Notes: generated by a model not told the origin, from the letters alone. DNA of 64,000 nucleotides from Palaemon carinicauda (GCF_036898095.1 NC_090730.1:32886761-32950760), one strand, 5' to 3'. Counted from the first letter of the stretch, positions 21,801-32,703 are shown. Numbers and translations are program-made.

Positions 21801-24800
21801 CAGTCTGTGAACTGTCAACAACCATGGGTGCGCGAGGAAGCACAGCGTCCACCCGAGACTGTCTAGACCGTCTGGGTTGTGCAGTCAACACCATACCGGG
21901 TTGCTGAGGTTGACGCACTGCGTCAAAACAAGTCACCTCTGCTGGTTGTTGAACGTCCTGAACGTCAACAACCACCTCCGAGCGTCGCTTAACGTCAACG
22001 TGCGGCTGGCAACCCACACTGGGTCGCATCGGTGGAGGAACCACCTCAACTGGCAGACACGAGAAGGTTACCTCAGCGTCAACAGGACGCACAACCGACC
22101 GGTTGGAAGGTTGTTGGCCAGAAGGTTTGGCAGCAACCTTCTCCGCATTAAAGTCCTCTATCAAGGACGCAAGCTTGGACTGCATGTCTTGCAGCAAAGC
22201 CCATTTAGGGTCTACGGGAGCAGGTGCGGCAACAGACGGGGTTAGCGACTGAGGCGGTACCGCTTTCCATCCCTGAAAGCCTTGTTTATGCATGACATAA
22301 TTGTACAGCAAAACTTCAAAGGCTCGAAAACAGCTGTGAAGTTGACCTGTAAAAAACTTGGAGCGTCTCCTGGCCAGGCGCCAGGGAGAGTCTACGAGAT
22401 TTGAGAAGTCTATCTGGGCAGAGGCATGAACTCCCAAGCCGAGAACTTCTCTCGTGTCATATCAGACTCTCGCTCTATAAGCCAGTTTAAAAGAAGGGAA
22501 AGCAAAGGCTGTATCCCCCAAACTCCTCCTGGTGATAAACCAGTCGCCTAGCAAACGTAAAGCTCTCTAGGAGAGCGAGAGAGCACTAGCTTATAAACAA
22601 CGGCTTCGAAGTAGCTAGGCCTAGTGTAAGCTCTGACATCTAGGCGAACGAGGAGCAGCAGTTACAAAAAGATCCGGACAAAGATCCTTAAAAAAATCAT
22701 CATGATTTAATTAAAGTCCATAGAGGGCTAAGCAGCTTTAGGCTCCTCTCCATCTGACAGAGTCCTCACGGTAATATCAGTAGGAGGGGGAACAGCAACT
22801 TCCTCATCTACAGGAACCTTGTCCGATAAAAGTTGAGTCTCAAGCAAGGGAGAGACCTACCGTGGTGGCAATGCTTTACAAGCAGAGTCCACACTCACTG
22901 GTGCAATAGTAGCGGACCAGGACGCAACGTCATGTAACTGCTTGACAGTCTGTGAACTGTCAACAACTGAACTGTCAACCACAACAGATGCGTGAGGACG
23001 CACAGCGTCCACTCGAGACTGCTTTGACTGCCTAGACTGAGCAGTCAAAACAACTCTAGAATGCGGAGGTTGACGCACAGCGTCAAAACAAGTCAACTCC
23101 GATTGTTAGCGAACGTCTTGAACGTCAACAGGAGCATCAGCAAGTGGCCTAACGTCCAAATGCGGCTGAAAATCCACACGAGACCGCATCGAGTGTGGTT
23201 TTAAACAACCTAACTGACGTGACTTAGCTACGCCAACGTCAACAGGAAGCACAAAGGAACGTTAGGTTGGCTGAAAGCCAGGATATCGATGAGATAAACG
23301 GCTAGACTCAACGGACTAATCGGCAGAATAGTCTTCCATAAGGGAGGCAAGCATATTCTGCATGTCTTGCCGTACAACCCATTAAGGATCAACGGAAATG
23401 GTTGTGGTAAGAGACGAGGGTAACGTCTGTGACCGCAACACTTTGCCAACCAAAAAAGACTCTCGGAGTCTGTGTTACGCTTTTGTTAGGCGGCGAGCAG
23501 TTATCCGATGACTGCATAGGGTCAGAGCTGTCCTAATGGCTGTAGCCAGGGCGCTGGACCTGTCCTGCAAGGACTGACTTTCGCTTAAGGGCTTCGAAAC
23601 CTTGTGACAGGTTTCTTATGCGAAAAGCCTTCGGATGACAAGGAGAAAAAACGTCTCTCTCGTCTTATGGTAGGGGAGATCTTGGTAAGATACACCCGAT
23701 ACCATAGAGGGAAACGTCTGTTCGTTGATCAAGGCCTCTCGAACCCATAAGTCGTTCGACATTACTTCTCCCCTGTTTGGGAGCTTGCATGAGGTCCCGG
23801 ACTAGGTGAACGACAGGCACGAACAGACGAACCCTCGGACGCAACACTGTAACACTTTGCGCATATCACTTTATCACTTCGATTTTCTGTTTTGCACTTA
23901 TTTCACTGAAATCGAAACTTTTACTGATTTCTACCTGAAACACGCAATTCTACCCTTCATTAAAAGGTAGTAATTGCGAAATCAGTCGTATAATGCAGCT
24001 CATTAATACCAGCAAAAAACAGAAAACATATTTTAAGATAAAAAATTCAGTGGCTGGGAAAGAGACTAAACACTAGTTCATATAAACTACGTTTTCAATC
24101 TCTCACCGCACATAGCCTGGGGACGAGAATAAAAAACTAAAAACGTTTTATCCTTCCTCCCCGTACAGAGACTAGGGACGAGAGTAACTCGAGAACAACG
24201 TTACCCGCTTGAACGGAACGTTTTCTCTCCTCTCTCTCCCTCCGTCTCTATCTCTCTCTCTCTTTCTCTCTTGATTTCGCACCTAAGAGAAGAGCCCAAT
24301 TACATTTCGTCAAAAAAAACATGTTATTTGACCAAAGGAAAAAACTGAAAGGTTTTTCAATTAAAAAGTTCCTTTAAGCTTTGAAAGAATAATGAACAAA
24401 ACGTCAGAATCGATTTACTCTTTCTGCAAAGTGAAACCGTGATACTCTCTCTCTCTATCGTAACGATAGAGCGCAAACTGCGTAGTATAAATAAACTAAA
24501 CGTTAGTTCATCTTTGAAAACAGTACGAAGACTATTCAAAGAAATTCTTTCATAAAATATTTATTAAAAATATTCAATTAAAAGGTTTTAAATCATTAGC
24601 TCTTCAAAAGCTATTTACGATTGCAAAGGGCTCAACGTTGTTTAACTTCGGTTTCCAAGTTAGGACCGCCTACTCTCAGGAAAGGTCGCATATAAACAAA
24701 ACATTAAAATTTATTTTTATATGTTTATAATAAATGGAAAGTTAATCGAAGAGGCCTAAGAAAGGCGGAGAGATATAAAATATATAGAGGAAAATGTATA

Positions 24801-26456
24801 ATTAATTTATAACGTGATAAGATAATTACTAAAAGCCTAAACACACTTCCGTCTAAGGGAAGGGTCGGCCATTTAAAAGTGAAAGAAAGTCCATACTCTC
24901 TTTGTCACCATAATTAAATCTATCCAAAACGAGTTCAAGATTTAAGATGAAGATAAAACACCTGCATTGCGAAAGCTCAAAACCAGAATATAGTACTTCA
25001 CCAATATGATGTGAAAAACTCCAGTTTAGCAACAGCGAGTAAAGTACGTCTTGTCGACACGTCGACAGAGAGAAAATTGAGTCTTTGTTTACATTGAGCT
25101 TGGTATCTGGTTGACAGATGGCGCTGTTGGGCACACCCGCAACTTGTATAGCGATCGCTGGCGAGTTTTTTCTGTACAGTTTGTCTGTCGAGCAACAGAG
25201 TTGCAGCTATATATTCACCGGCTAAGTTAAATATTTAAAATTATGATTACATACAGTAGATGCATGTGGCAAGGATGATCAAGATCTCCAAAAGTTTAAC
25301 CTGAAAGCACTACCTAGTTGTAAGTCCAAGTCTGCATGCATATAGTAGATCATAGTCTGATTTTCATGCCATGTGTATGTTACTCTCATCTTGAGAGATG
25401 GAAGGGCTAATGATTTCTAAATCTTTGTTCTACCTTGAACTATCACTTCTAAGTCAATCGAGCTGTGAATGGGTACCAGCATCGTCTGGGATCAAGAAAA
25501 GGGGTGTGTGGTTAGTAACCTCAACCATAAAGACTTACTGAGAAAACAAGACGTTGTACTCTTCTTGTATCAGTACAGTACCTCAAAAGGGGGGATACAA
25601 AATGTAAAACAAATTTGAGCATTTGTTGTATTTTATATGGAGGAAAGAAGGGTAAAGCTGAGGAAGCAAGACTTGAAAGGGTTAAGTACAATTTTGAATG
25701 CTTTGGATACTAATGATGATATCATAAGAGTATTATGAGATTAAAGAAAAAAATCAATGCCAATAGGATTTCATGTGAGATGCTACTATATTACAGTAAT
25801 ACAGTAGTGTGATTGAGAGGATGACAAGAATTTCTAAGGCACATCTGGATGATGAAAAAGCTCTGAGGGAATGGACAAGAGTAATAATTGATCCTTCACA
25901 TAAATAAAATCCATGGTCAAGACATGTAAAAATCATGGAGCCATAATGTTACTTTGTATTCCAGGGAATGTGCGGTAGGATTTTTATTAGAGAAATAGGC
26001 AATGTGACAAGGCTGACAGAGACAGAGAAGTGGGGGTTTAAACAAGGAACAGATAAAGTTTTGTATATAAAACAGTTATGTACGAAGCTTATAAGCAGTG
26101 TATGTAGCAATTAGTTGTTACACATAGAACTGACTTACAAGTACAAATGAAGCCCAATCTAGGCAACTGAACATCTAACAAAATACCAATAACACAGTAC
26201 TCACAAACGAACAGCCTTTGGTGTTTGGCCATATAACACAGTTTTACGGTCGATATTTACAGTTCTCTCTTGGTTTACAGATTTCACTTTACAACGTAAC
26301 TTCTTGATGACGAGAGGCTGATAATTGCTGCAGGATGGAAGACGGCGTCTCCCTAGTGATGAAATAAACTTCAAGTTAGAATTAAATGAGAGAATTATTA
26401 TTTCTATACTCGCCTAGTGTTCATTTTGCTTTATCCCTGAAGCTGACCCAATATCG

Positions 26457-26506
<50 letters not shown>

Positions 26507-27846
26507 CATCTTCCCTTCAAAGCCTCTTGTCCACCAAAGTGACATCTGATGGTTAATGTCAACCAAAATCATTCTCGATATTAAAACTAATATCCCATCC
26601 TCTTGACTTCATTAGTCAGTGGGGATAAAGGTGGGCATGTCTATGAACAAGTGAGTATAGAAATAACACATTTTACTATTAAAATCAAATTTATTTCTAT
26701 GAACCTCTCCTGATGTTCATTTTTCCAACTAATAAAAGATCATCCAGTGAAATCATTATATGTACAGTATTTCCAAAGCAAGTGTTGTATTCATTAATAT
26801 GTTTGTCTCTGAGAATGTGGAGGGTAATCTCCATGCTACTCGATGTAGCATGTAAGGGTTGCTTAAGAAGAACGGTCACTCCAACTACAGAGACCACAGA
26901 TATCAAAACCACTCATTTTACGGCTAACAAGGGGCCACTAGCATCACCCTGCTGTTCATTGATACTCTATAATACAACTTTTCTTGTCCTGAACTGGTAT
27001 ACCACCTGTCAAATCATGGCAAACTGGGAAAAATGCACCAGTCTGGATTCAACCAGTCCTGCAATAAGGCATCTCTGTCACTCGGTTCCTTCTCTAGGAA
27101 ATTTGGTACTCAATTTATACTATAATTTTATTTTCAAAATGTGACCCAGTAAATCCTTCCAACAACACTTTGCATTTTTTTACCCATAAAGAACCATGAA
27201 TAAATTAATAAATTATTCGTTAGATAGTAGGTTGGTCAGAGCACCAGCCACCCGTTGAGATACTACCGCTAGAGAGTTTTTGGGGCCTTTAACTGGCCAG
27301 AACATTACTACAATGGATCCCTCTCTCTGGTTATGGCTCATTTTGTCTTTGCCTACACATACACTGAATAGTCGAGCATATCTTTTCCACATTCTCCTCT
27401 GTCCTCATGCACCTAACAACACTGACATTAAACAATTCATCTTCACTCAAGGGGTTAACTACTGCACTGTACTTGCTTAGTGGCTACTTTCCTCTTGGTA
27501 GGGGTAGAAGAGACTCTTTAGCTATGATAAGCAGTTTTTACAGGAGGACACTCCAAAATCAAACCATTGTTCTCTAGTCTTGGGTAGTGCCACAAACTCT
27601 ACCATGGCCTTCCACTGTCTTGGATTACACTTGAGGGTACACTCGTGGCATGCTGTGTTTATAGTTTATATATGAAAGAGCTGATTTAATATTGTTACTG
27701 TTCTTAAGAGGTTTTATTTTGATTGTTTATTACTTCTCTTGTAGTTTATTGTATCCTAGTTTCCTTTCCTCACTGGGCTATTTTTCCCAGTTGAAGCCCT
27801 CGGGATTATAGCATCTTGCTCTTCCAACTAGTGTTATAGCTTAGCC

Positions 27847-27895
<49 letters not shown>

Positions 27896-28724
27896 GTAAT
27901 AATAATAATAATAATGATAATGACAATAATAATAATAATAATAATATCATGCATTATCAATTTTCATTTATTGGAGTAATGAATGAACTTCAGATGGCAT
28001 TATATTCTATAACAAAGTTAAGTACTGTAACTGATTGAAGTGATCTTAAATATGAGAATGATTGAGTTTCATTAAAACTTTTTGAACGGTTTGATGAAAC
28101 TTTAAACAACGTAATCATTCTAATAGAAAGTGATAACCATTTAATGCATAACCAGAATTTAAAGATTTTCTTTTATAACACACAATGATTGGATCAAGGT
28201 TTTAATAAATTGCCCTCCAAGAAGAGGCCAGGTAATTGGTTAGCCTTAAATCAATTAGCAGGTCTCCATGAACCTGAATCTCAGTATTTTTTCTAAAACC
28301 GAGACAAAATATCTTTGAATCTATTCATAACAAAGTTGGAGATTTGAGGAGTATAAGTGCCCTAGAAGTAGCCACTTTTTGCGGTTTGGTAGGATAAGAT
28401 ATTTTTTAACTTACCTTAAACCATTTATTAGGGTATATATCAATAAAAAGGTTACACAGAGATTGAAAAGGCTGTATTCCTTTTTTAAGGGCATTATTTA
28501 TTGAAGCAAAAGATACTGGGAAAATGTTTAAAATTTTCAAATTTTATGGGTGTGTGTAAATTAACTATTATACCTGACATGGTCAATTCTTCATCTTCTT
28601 CAATATTATTGTCCTGATTTTCAATTGTATGCAGACTCTCATCATCTTCACTAGACTCTATGACAACCATGTCACCATCATTTCTGTCTTGATAACTTGT
28701 CCTCTTTCTACTTTTGTTTGCCAT
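17449..28724 (-). CDS. Uncharacterised host gene, three coding exons, SUMO-interacting-motif-like N-terminus
   Basis: I assemble this gene from three coding exons on the minus strand: 28574-28724, 26205-26352 and 17449-18853. The start at 28724 has a good context (AAGATGG). Donors are G|GTATAA and TT|GTGAGT, and acceptors are CACTAG|GG and TTTCAG|A. Phases (1, then 2) match exactly and give 567 residues. Exon 1 is acidic and contains MVVIESSEDDESL, like a SUMO-interacting motif. Exon 2 is basic (KKLRCKVKS). Exon 3 is Ser/Asp/Glu/Asn-rich and looks disordered after a short helix-like start (QLQEMAELNGMSLVEF). I do not recognise the family. The second intron contains DIRS A2. A further untranslated exon may start at about 28818 (TTCACAG acceptor). 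Codon use is AT-rich, unlike the transposons. Confidence 0.72.
18854..19364. other. Host intron 2, part downstream of A2
   Basis: Intronic. A 50-60 bp direct repeat (about 19210-19260 and 19285-19330) shares AATATGGGATG, GRGCGATAGAAATTTCTG-like sequence and TGTGAAATGAAAAA. Nothing else is seen. Confidence 0.5.
19395..19543 (+). repeat. Left inverted terminal repeat of DIRS A2
   Basis: 149 bp starting CCGGTGAATATATAGCTGCA, matching the reverse complement of 25073-25221 with essentially no mismatch. The stop codon of the YR frame lies inside it. Confidence 0.93.
19519..20670 (-). CDS. DIRS tyrosine recombinase, element A2
   Basis: 383 residues from the ATG at 20670 (MASRR), close to YR of A1. 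The DNA-binding domain has VYQSKWEVFRDWC and APTIKGYRSML. The catalytic set is complete: R in ASAKRVSEIH, H-x-x-R in KTHEVRAVA, W in ATYWRSKS and Tyr in FASFYLKDV. The last dozen residues differ from A1 because the frame runs into the left terminal repeat, where it stops at 19519. This suggests that the sequence once lying between YR and the repeat, where an ICR is expected, was deleted. The frame stays open upstream into gag-derived sequence (to 22437), but that is a consequence of the rearrangement. Confidence 0.85.
   Translation of the reverse strand: MASRRSQKSYSKGGPSTSASRKEGTPKPPRSSSDCLQTIERLSRARGFSKEAASAIARARRASTIRVYQSKWEVFRDWCKSVSVSSTSTSVAQIADFLLYQRKGRSLSAPTIKGYRSMLASVFRHRGLDLSNNKDLQDLLKSFETTKERRLATPGWNLDVVLRFLMSDRFEPLQSASLKDLTLKTLFLVCLASAKRVSEIHAFSKNIGFSSEKATCSLQLGFLAKNVLPSRPWPKSFDIPSLSEIVGNELERVLCPVRALKFYLKRTKPLRGQSEALWCSVKKPSLPMSKNALSYFIRLLIREAHSHLSEEDRALLKVKTHEVRAVATSVAFKQNRSLRSIMDATYWRSKSVFASFYLKDVQSLYEDCYTLGPFVAKLSLCLH
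20397..21821 (-). pseudogene. DIRS RNase H/methyltransferase-like, element A2, RT palm deleted
   Basis: The frame keeps the connection region (LRPLQYHLAFHW), RNase H (LFSDASDVGWG, HINCKELLAVH, VNSDNTTALAY, VIADCLSRK) and the methyltransferase-like end (PTIDLFAT, LDLYAFPPF, VAPLWPAREWF). The fingers and palm with Y-x-DD are absent. At about 21640-21690 the sequence switches into the acidic gag stretch (FSDEELSDEDV in the neighbouring frame). RT activity cannot come from this copy. The RNase H part has no stop. Confidence 0.82.
21640..23880 (-). pseudogene. Partial, duplicated gag of element A2
   Basis: Two related gag segments follow one another. The first (22857-23850) includes QGRSNVERLMGS, as in A1 Gag, and CFDAVRQPPHSRVVLTAQS, and then reaches the SLVDSP block near 22440. 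The second (21640-22310) again contains CFDAVRQPQQPGMVLTAQP, QTVQQFHDVAS and an acidic SDEELSDEDV. The repeated CFDAVRQP...QS-RVDAV stretch shows the duplication. Neither segment gives a whole Gag. Confidence 0.7.
23881..25072. other. Leader region of DIRS A2
   Basis: About 1.2 kb without open frames between gag and the right repeat. It has CT-rich runs (24230-24275) and AT-rich sequence. I read it as the 5-prime untranslated leader, which is longer than in A1. Confidence 0.5.
25073..25221 (-). repeat. Right inverted terminal repeat of DIRS A2
   Basis: Reverse complement of 19395-19543. The outer sequence to 25244 is shared with the right end of A1. Confidence 0.93.
25245..26204. other. Host intron 2, part upstream of A2
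   Basis: No open frame, exon or repeat that I can support. Confidence 0.5.
26205..26352 (-). other. Host gene coding exon 2
   Basis: 148 bases between acceptor AG (26353-26354) and donor GTGAGT (starting 26204). It is open in only one frame, which is the frame needed to join exon 1 (phase 1) and exon 3 (phase 2). It encodes a basic stretch including LPSCSNYQPLVIKKLRC and KTVLYGQTPKAVR. Confidence 0.75.
26353..27219. other. Host intron 1, left part, with inverted repeats and an (AAT)n tract
   Basis: It holds an (AAT)n microsatellite at 26460-26500 inside a short inverted-repeat unit (about 26395-26672) and a third copy of the same repeat end at about 26690-26735. Otherwise nothing is seen. 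Confidence 0.5.
26395..26672. repeat. Possible MITE-like unit with 25-bp imperfect inverted ends
   Basis: TTATTTCTATACTC at the left pairs with GAGTATAGAAATAA at the right, and TGTTCAT pairs with ATGAACA. A related block TTATTTCTATGAACCTCTCC recurs in direct orientation at 26690. No coding sequence is seen, and the target duplication is unclear. Confidence 0.4.
27220..27951 (+). repeat. Dispersed repeat with (TAA)n tail, copy 1
   Basis: It begins around GTAGGTTGGTCAGAGCACCAG, continues with CCCGTTGAGATACTACCGC and GGGGTTAACTACTGCACTGT, and ends with TTCCAACTAGTGTTATAGCT followed by a (TAA)n array (27849-27951). A second, inverted and 5-prime-truncated copy is at 60733-61349. No coding frame is evident. 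The tail and the truncation suggest spread by retroposition. Confidence 0.85.
27952..28573. other. Host intron 1, right part
   Basis: AT-rich intronic sequence. No exon or repeat that I can support. Confidence 0.5.
28574..28724 (-). other. Host gene coding exon 1
   Basis: ATG at 28724 in a favourable context. There are 50 codons plus one base, then donor GTATAA at 28573. It encodes a hydrophilic acidic N-terminus with basic start (NKSRKRTSY) and the SUMO-interacting-like MVVIESSEDDES. A short upstream frame (ATGCAAAATGAAAGCTGA near 28757-28774) would sit in the leader. Confidence 0.72.
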
Positions 28725-28973
28725 CTTATATTTTAAGTTTAAATCTCTTCAGCTTTCATTTTGCATGGAAATCTTAAAAGGAGACTCAGCAATGGCAATT
28801 CTCTTCACACCACTTGTTCCTGTGAAAAAAATGGGAAAAATTAAAAAAATTGCACTGTTCAAAAATAAAAAACAACTCAAGTCTTTACTATCAACCAACT
28901 CATATATGACAAATATGCCAAATTTGAAAGTAATATGACAAATTCGGAGATAATTTGTATTTTTCCTAACCAT

Positions 28974-29139
28974 ACAAACCTTAGCTATTTACATGGGGTA
29001 TTACTTTCGGCGTAGCTGAATGACGAGCCATTAGATATTTAACGAGGGTTAACTACACCCCTCGCTAGTTAGCGAGGGGGTAGGGGAGGGGTAGCTAGCT
29101 ACCCCTCCCCCCTCACACACCGGTGAACTGATTCACTTC
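28974..29139 (+). repeat. Left inverted terminal repeat of DIRS C1
   Basis: Matches the reverse complement of 36675-36842, including the palindromic core GTAGCTAGCTAC. Confidence 0.9.
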
Positions 29140-29188
29140 ATTTAGAGGTAGGACTTCACGAGGGACAGGGCTGGCGGGCAAGTATGTG

Positions 29189-29287
29189 TAAATAGCTAGG
29201 GTTTGTATGGTTAGGAAAAATACAAATTATCTCCGAATTTGTCATTTGTTCCGTAACCGAAATACAAACCACGCTATTTACATGGGG
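29189..29287 (+). repeat. ICR of DIRS C1
   Basis: 29189-29243 is the reverse complement of 28936-28990 (the left outer end). 29244-29287 is the reverse complement of the right outer end (about 36820-36862). The junction reads TTGTCATTTGTTCC. Confidence 0.9.
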
Positions 29288-29784
29288 TGACTTAACCCTT
29301 AGGTAGGGTGGTAAATCCCAGCCTTACTGGCTTTGGCTTTGCCCAGGGACTCAGGATCCGAGTGTGTACCACCCGAGATAAGGAGTCCCTGCACCTCGCA
29401 AGTTCCTTGCTCCGCAAGAAATGTGTGGCCTACATAAGCTAGTGTGTGAAGGAAAGAAGTATGACTCGTCCTAGGAAGTTGACCTGAAGTCCCTTAGATG
29501 GATATCTAGGCTAGGACGTTCCCAATACCACCTCGTCAGGGTATGGGGGAAGCGACAGTATTATTTAATACTAAGAACACAAGGAAGCATGGTTTACATG
29601 CAGTGGTTTGAGGTCAGCTGTGCAGAGAACCCAGGATGCTGCTTTCCCCAAGAGAGGGGAGGATAAAGAAAAGAGTAAGGGCCAGACATACTTTTTCATT
29701 CATGCAGACTAAAACCGGGTAACAATGCCCTCAACCTCCTGCTACTTGTCCATTAAGGAGCCTGAGGTTAGACCAGCTGTTATG

Positions 29785-30933
29785 CAGCCACCACAGGGCC
29801 GATAGAGAACGTATCGAGCCTCCAGTGGGTCACGTCCTACAGGTAGTGGGCTGCGAGGGTCGTTTGACGCTTCCAGACCCCAGCTTGTAGAACCTGCGTC
29901 ACTGAGAAGTTTCTCTTGAATGCCAGGGACGTAGCCATGCCTCTGACATTGTGTGCTCTAGGGCGACGTGACAGAGGAGAGTCTGGATTCAGGGAATGGT
30001 GGATGACCCTGCGAATCCAAGCTGAGATGGTGTTCTTAGTGACCCTCCTTTTCGTCCTTCCTGTGCTCACAAACAGGGCTTGCACTCGAGGACGAACTGC
30101 AGCTGTTCTCTTAAGATAGAGCCTCAGACTCCTTACTGGGCACAGTAGGAGATGGTCTGGGTCATCTGTTACAGAACGGAGACTCGAAATCCTGAAGGAG
30201 TCGAACCGTGGGTCCGGAACTCCAGGATTCTGAGTCTTAGCAACAAACTCAAGGACGAACCCGAACGTTACCTCCCCCCATCCCCTTGAATGGGCGACGT
30301 CGTACGAGAGACCATGAAGTTCACTGACTCGCTTGGCTGAGGCCAGAGCGAGCAGGAACACCGTCTTCCAAGTCAGGTGACGATAAGAAGCCTGGCGTAA
30401 TGGTTCGAACGGACACGAACCACGTTCCATGGAGGAGGTCTCACTTCCGACTGAGGGCAGGTAACCTCGTAGCTTCGTATGAGTAGAGAAAGTTCCAGCG
30501 AGGAGGAAATGTCCATTCCTTTTAGCCTGAAGGCCAGGCTTAAGGCTGAGCGATAGCCTTTCACCGCCGAGACCGAAAGGCGCATTTCCTCACGCAAATA
30601 CACAACAAACTCCGCTATTGCTGGGATAGTGGCATCGAGGGGAGAGATACCCCTTCCACGACACCAACCACAGAAAACTCTCCACTTCGCCTGGTAGACC
30701 CCTGCGGATGACTTTCGCAGGTGTTGAGACATCCTCTCCGCAACTTGTTGCGAAAAGCCTCTCTCAGTGAGGAGATGCTGGATAGTCTCCAGGTGTGAAG
30801 TTGAAGCGATGCTCCGGCTTTGTGGAAGATGTTGCAGTGTGGTTGCTTGAGTAGCTCGTGTCATGGAGAAAGCTCTCTCGGGAGTTCCGTCAGGAGCTAC
30901 AAAAGGTCCGAGAACCACTCTGCATGATGCCAT
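29785..30933 (-). pseudogene. DIRS tyrosine recombinase, element C1 (broken)
   Basis: It starts at the ATG at 30933 (MASCRVV). The N-terminal domain is intact (VYQAKWRVFCGWC, SAVKGYRSALS). Near 30415 about 22 bases present in C3 are missing, which shifts the frame. The second part (29837-30430) has SAKRVSELHG, RAHNVRGMAT with H-x-x-R, and AGVWKRQTTLAAHYL with the Tyr. It is then cut by a TAG where C3 has CAG, just after the catalytic Tyr. The copy is non-functional as it stands. Confidence 0.85.
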
Positions 30934-31145
30934 AGCGGAGCTATTAAGGTCATTGACAGGTTGACCGATAGTCTGGTCTTGTTGAGCACCCTTCTCATCA
31001 GACAGAACGGTGGAAAGGCGTAGACGTCGATGTTGTAGCACCGTTGTTGGAAGGCATCTTGCCAGAGTGCCTTGGGGACCGGGACTGGAGAACAGTACAG
31101 CGGAAGCTTGAAGTTCAAGGCTGTCGCGAACAGGTCCACCGTCGG

Positions 31146-32660
31146 GGAACCCCACAAAGTTAGGACTTAGCTGGCTATCTGAGGATCCAAAGACCACTCG
31201 GTACTCACTATCTGCGATGCTCTGCTCAGACTATCGGCGAGCACATTCCTCTTGCCCGGAATGAAGCGAGCCGATAGTGGAATCGAGTGGACTTCGGTCC
31301 ATCTCAGTACCTCTACTGCAAGATGGGATAGCTGTTGTGAAAAGGTACCTCCCTGCTTGTTGATGTAAGCCACCACCGTGGTGTTGTCGCTCATCACCAC
31401 CACGGAGTAACCCGCCAGGATCCGTTGGAACTGTTGAAGTGCCAGATATCCGGCCTTCCTTTCTAGCAGATTGATGTGGAGGCACTTTTCTGATTCTGAC
31501 CATAGGCCTGAGATCCTGTGGTTCACAACGTGGGCCCCCCACCCTTCTTTTTAAGCGTCCGAGAACAGCATCAAATCCGGAGGGAGGACGAGAAGATCCA
31601 CTCCCTTTCGAAGGTTTCTGTCCGTCACCCACCACTGAAGGTCCGACCGTTCCGCAGGACCCATAGGGACCAGAATGTCCGGGCAATCGTGGCCTTGATT
31701 CCACCGGGACTTGAGCCGCCATTGCAGGGATCTCATCCTGAGGCAGCCGTTTGGAACTAGACGGGCCAAGGAGGAATGGTGACCTAGGAGACGTAACCAA
31801 GATTGGGCTGGAAGCTCTTCTCGTCTGAGGAAAGGATCTGCGACCCTCCTCAGCCTTGCTATCCTGTCGTCTGATGGAAAGGCTTTGTGGAGATTGGTCT
31901 CCAATATCATGCCTAGATATACCAGTCGTTGAGATGGAAGCAGAGAAGACTTCTCGGGATTTACCATGATCCCTAGTTCTTGGCAAAGTCCCAGAAGCTT
32001 GTCTCGGTGTCGAAGAAGGGTCGACCCCGAGTCTGCCAGGATCAGCCAGTCGTCCAGATAGCGAAGTAGACGGATGCCGATCCTGTGTGCCCATGAAGAT
32101 ATCAGGGTAAACACTCTGGTGAATACCTGGAGTGCTGTGGAGAGACCGAAACACAGCACCTTGAACTGGTAGATCATGTTGTCTAGGCTAAATCTCAAGT
32201 ACTTCCTGGAAGACGGATGGATTGGGATCTGGAAGTACGCGTCCTTCAGATCCAGTGTGCACATGAAGTCTTGCGGTGTTACTGCAAGTCTGACCGTGTC
32301 TGCTCTCTCCATGCTGAACGGAGTTTGTTTGACAAACTTGTTCAGGGCTGAGAGGTCGATGACGGGTCTCCAGCCTCCAGACGCCTTCTTTACAAGAAAG
32401 AGTTAACTGAAGAAGCCTAGGGAGTCGTCGACGACCTCCTGGAAAGCATCCTTCTTGAGCATGGTCTCGACTTCTGCCCGAAGGGCTAACCCCTTTACCG
32501 ATCCCATGGGATAGGAGCTCAACGACACTGGATTCGCTGTCAGGGGAGGAAGAGATGTTATGAACGGGACGCGATATCCCTGACTGATCACGGAGATCGT
32601 CCAGGAATCGGCCCCGAGTTGCTGCCACCTGAATGCGCAACTTTGTAGGCATCCCCCCAC
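31146..32660 (-). pseudogene. DIRS RT/RNase H/methyltransferase-like, element C1 (two stops)
   Basis: The N-terminal segment (32403-32660) holds LGADSWTISVISQGYRVPF. A TAA near 32403 follows DSLGFFS where C3 has CGA. The RT core (31551-32312) has TLDLKDAYFQIPIHP, CFGLSTALQVF and the catalytic YLDDWLILADS. The frame stops again at LMLFSDA, within RNase H, where C3 continues. Below that are HINLLERKAGYLAL, VVMSDNTTVVAYI and NVLADSLSR, then the methyltransferase-like end (PTVDLFAT, DVYAFPPF, LIAPLWHHAEWF) in a frame overlapping YR. Otherwise it is highly similar to C3. Confidence 0.85.
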
Positions 32661-32703
32661 TGGTGGACACGCAGGGGGATTGCCAATCCTAGCGTTTGTG
32701 GCC

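Larger units (their letters stand above)
19365..25244 (-). mobile_element. DIRS-type retrotransposon A2, rearranged, in a host intron
   Basis: A2 is bounded by a 149-bp inverted terminal repeat (19395-19543 and 25073-25221) that is almost identical at both ends, plus less similar outer sequence. It belongs with A1: YR and RNase H are close relatives. Between the repeats come YR (19519-20670), an RNase H/methyltransferase-like frame (20397-21821), a gag piece fused in place of the RT palm, then a second partial gag (22440-23850) and about 1.2 kb of leader. The reverse transcriptase core is missing and no ICR is present between the left repeat and YR. It is therefore non-autonomous at best. Limits outside the 149-bp repeats are approximate. 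Confidence 0.88.
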
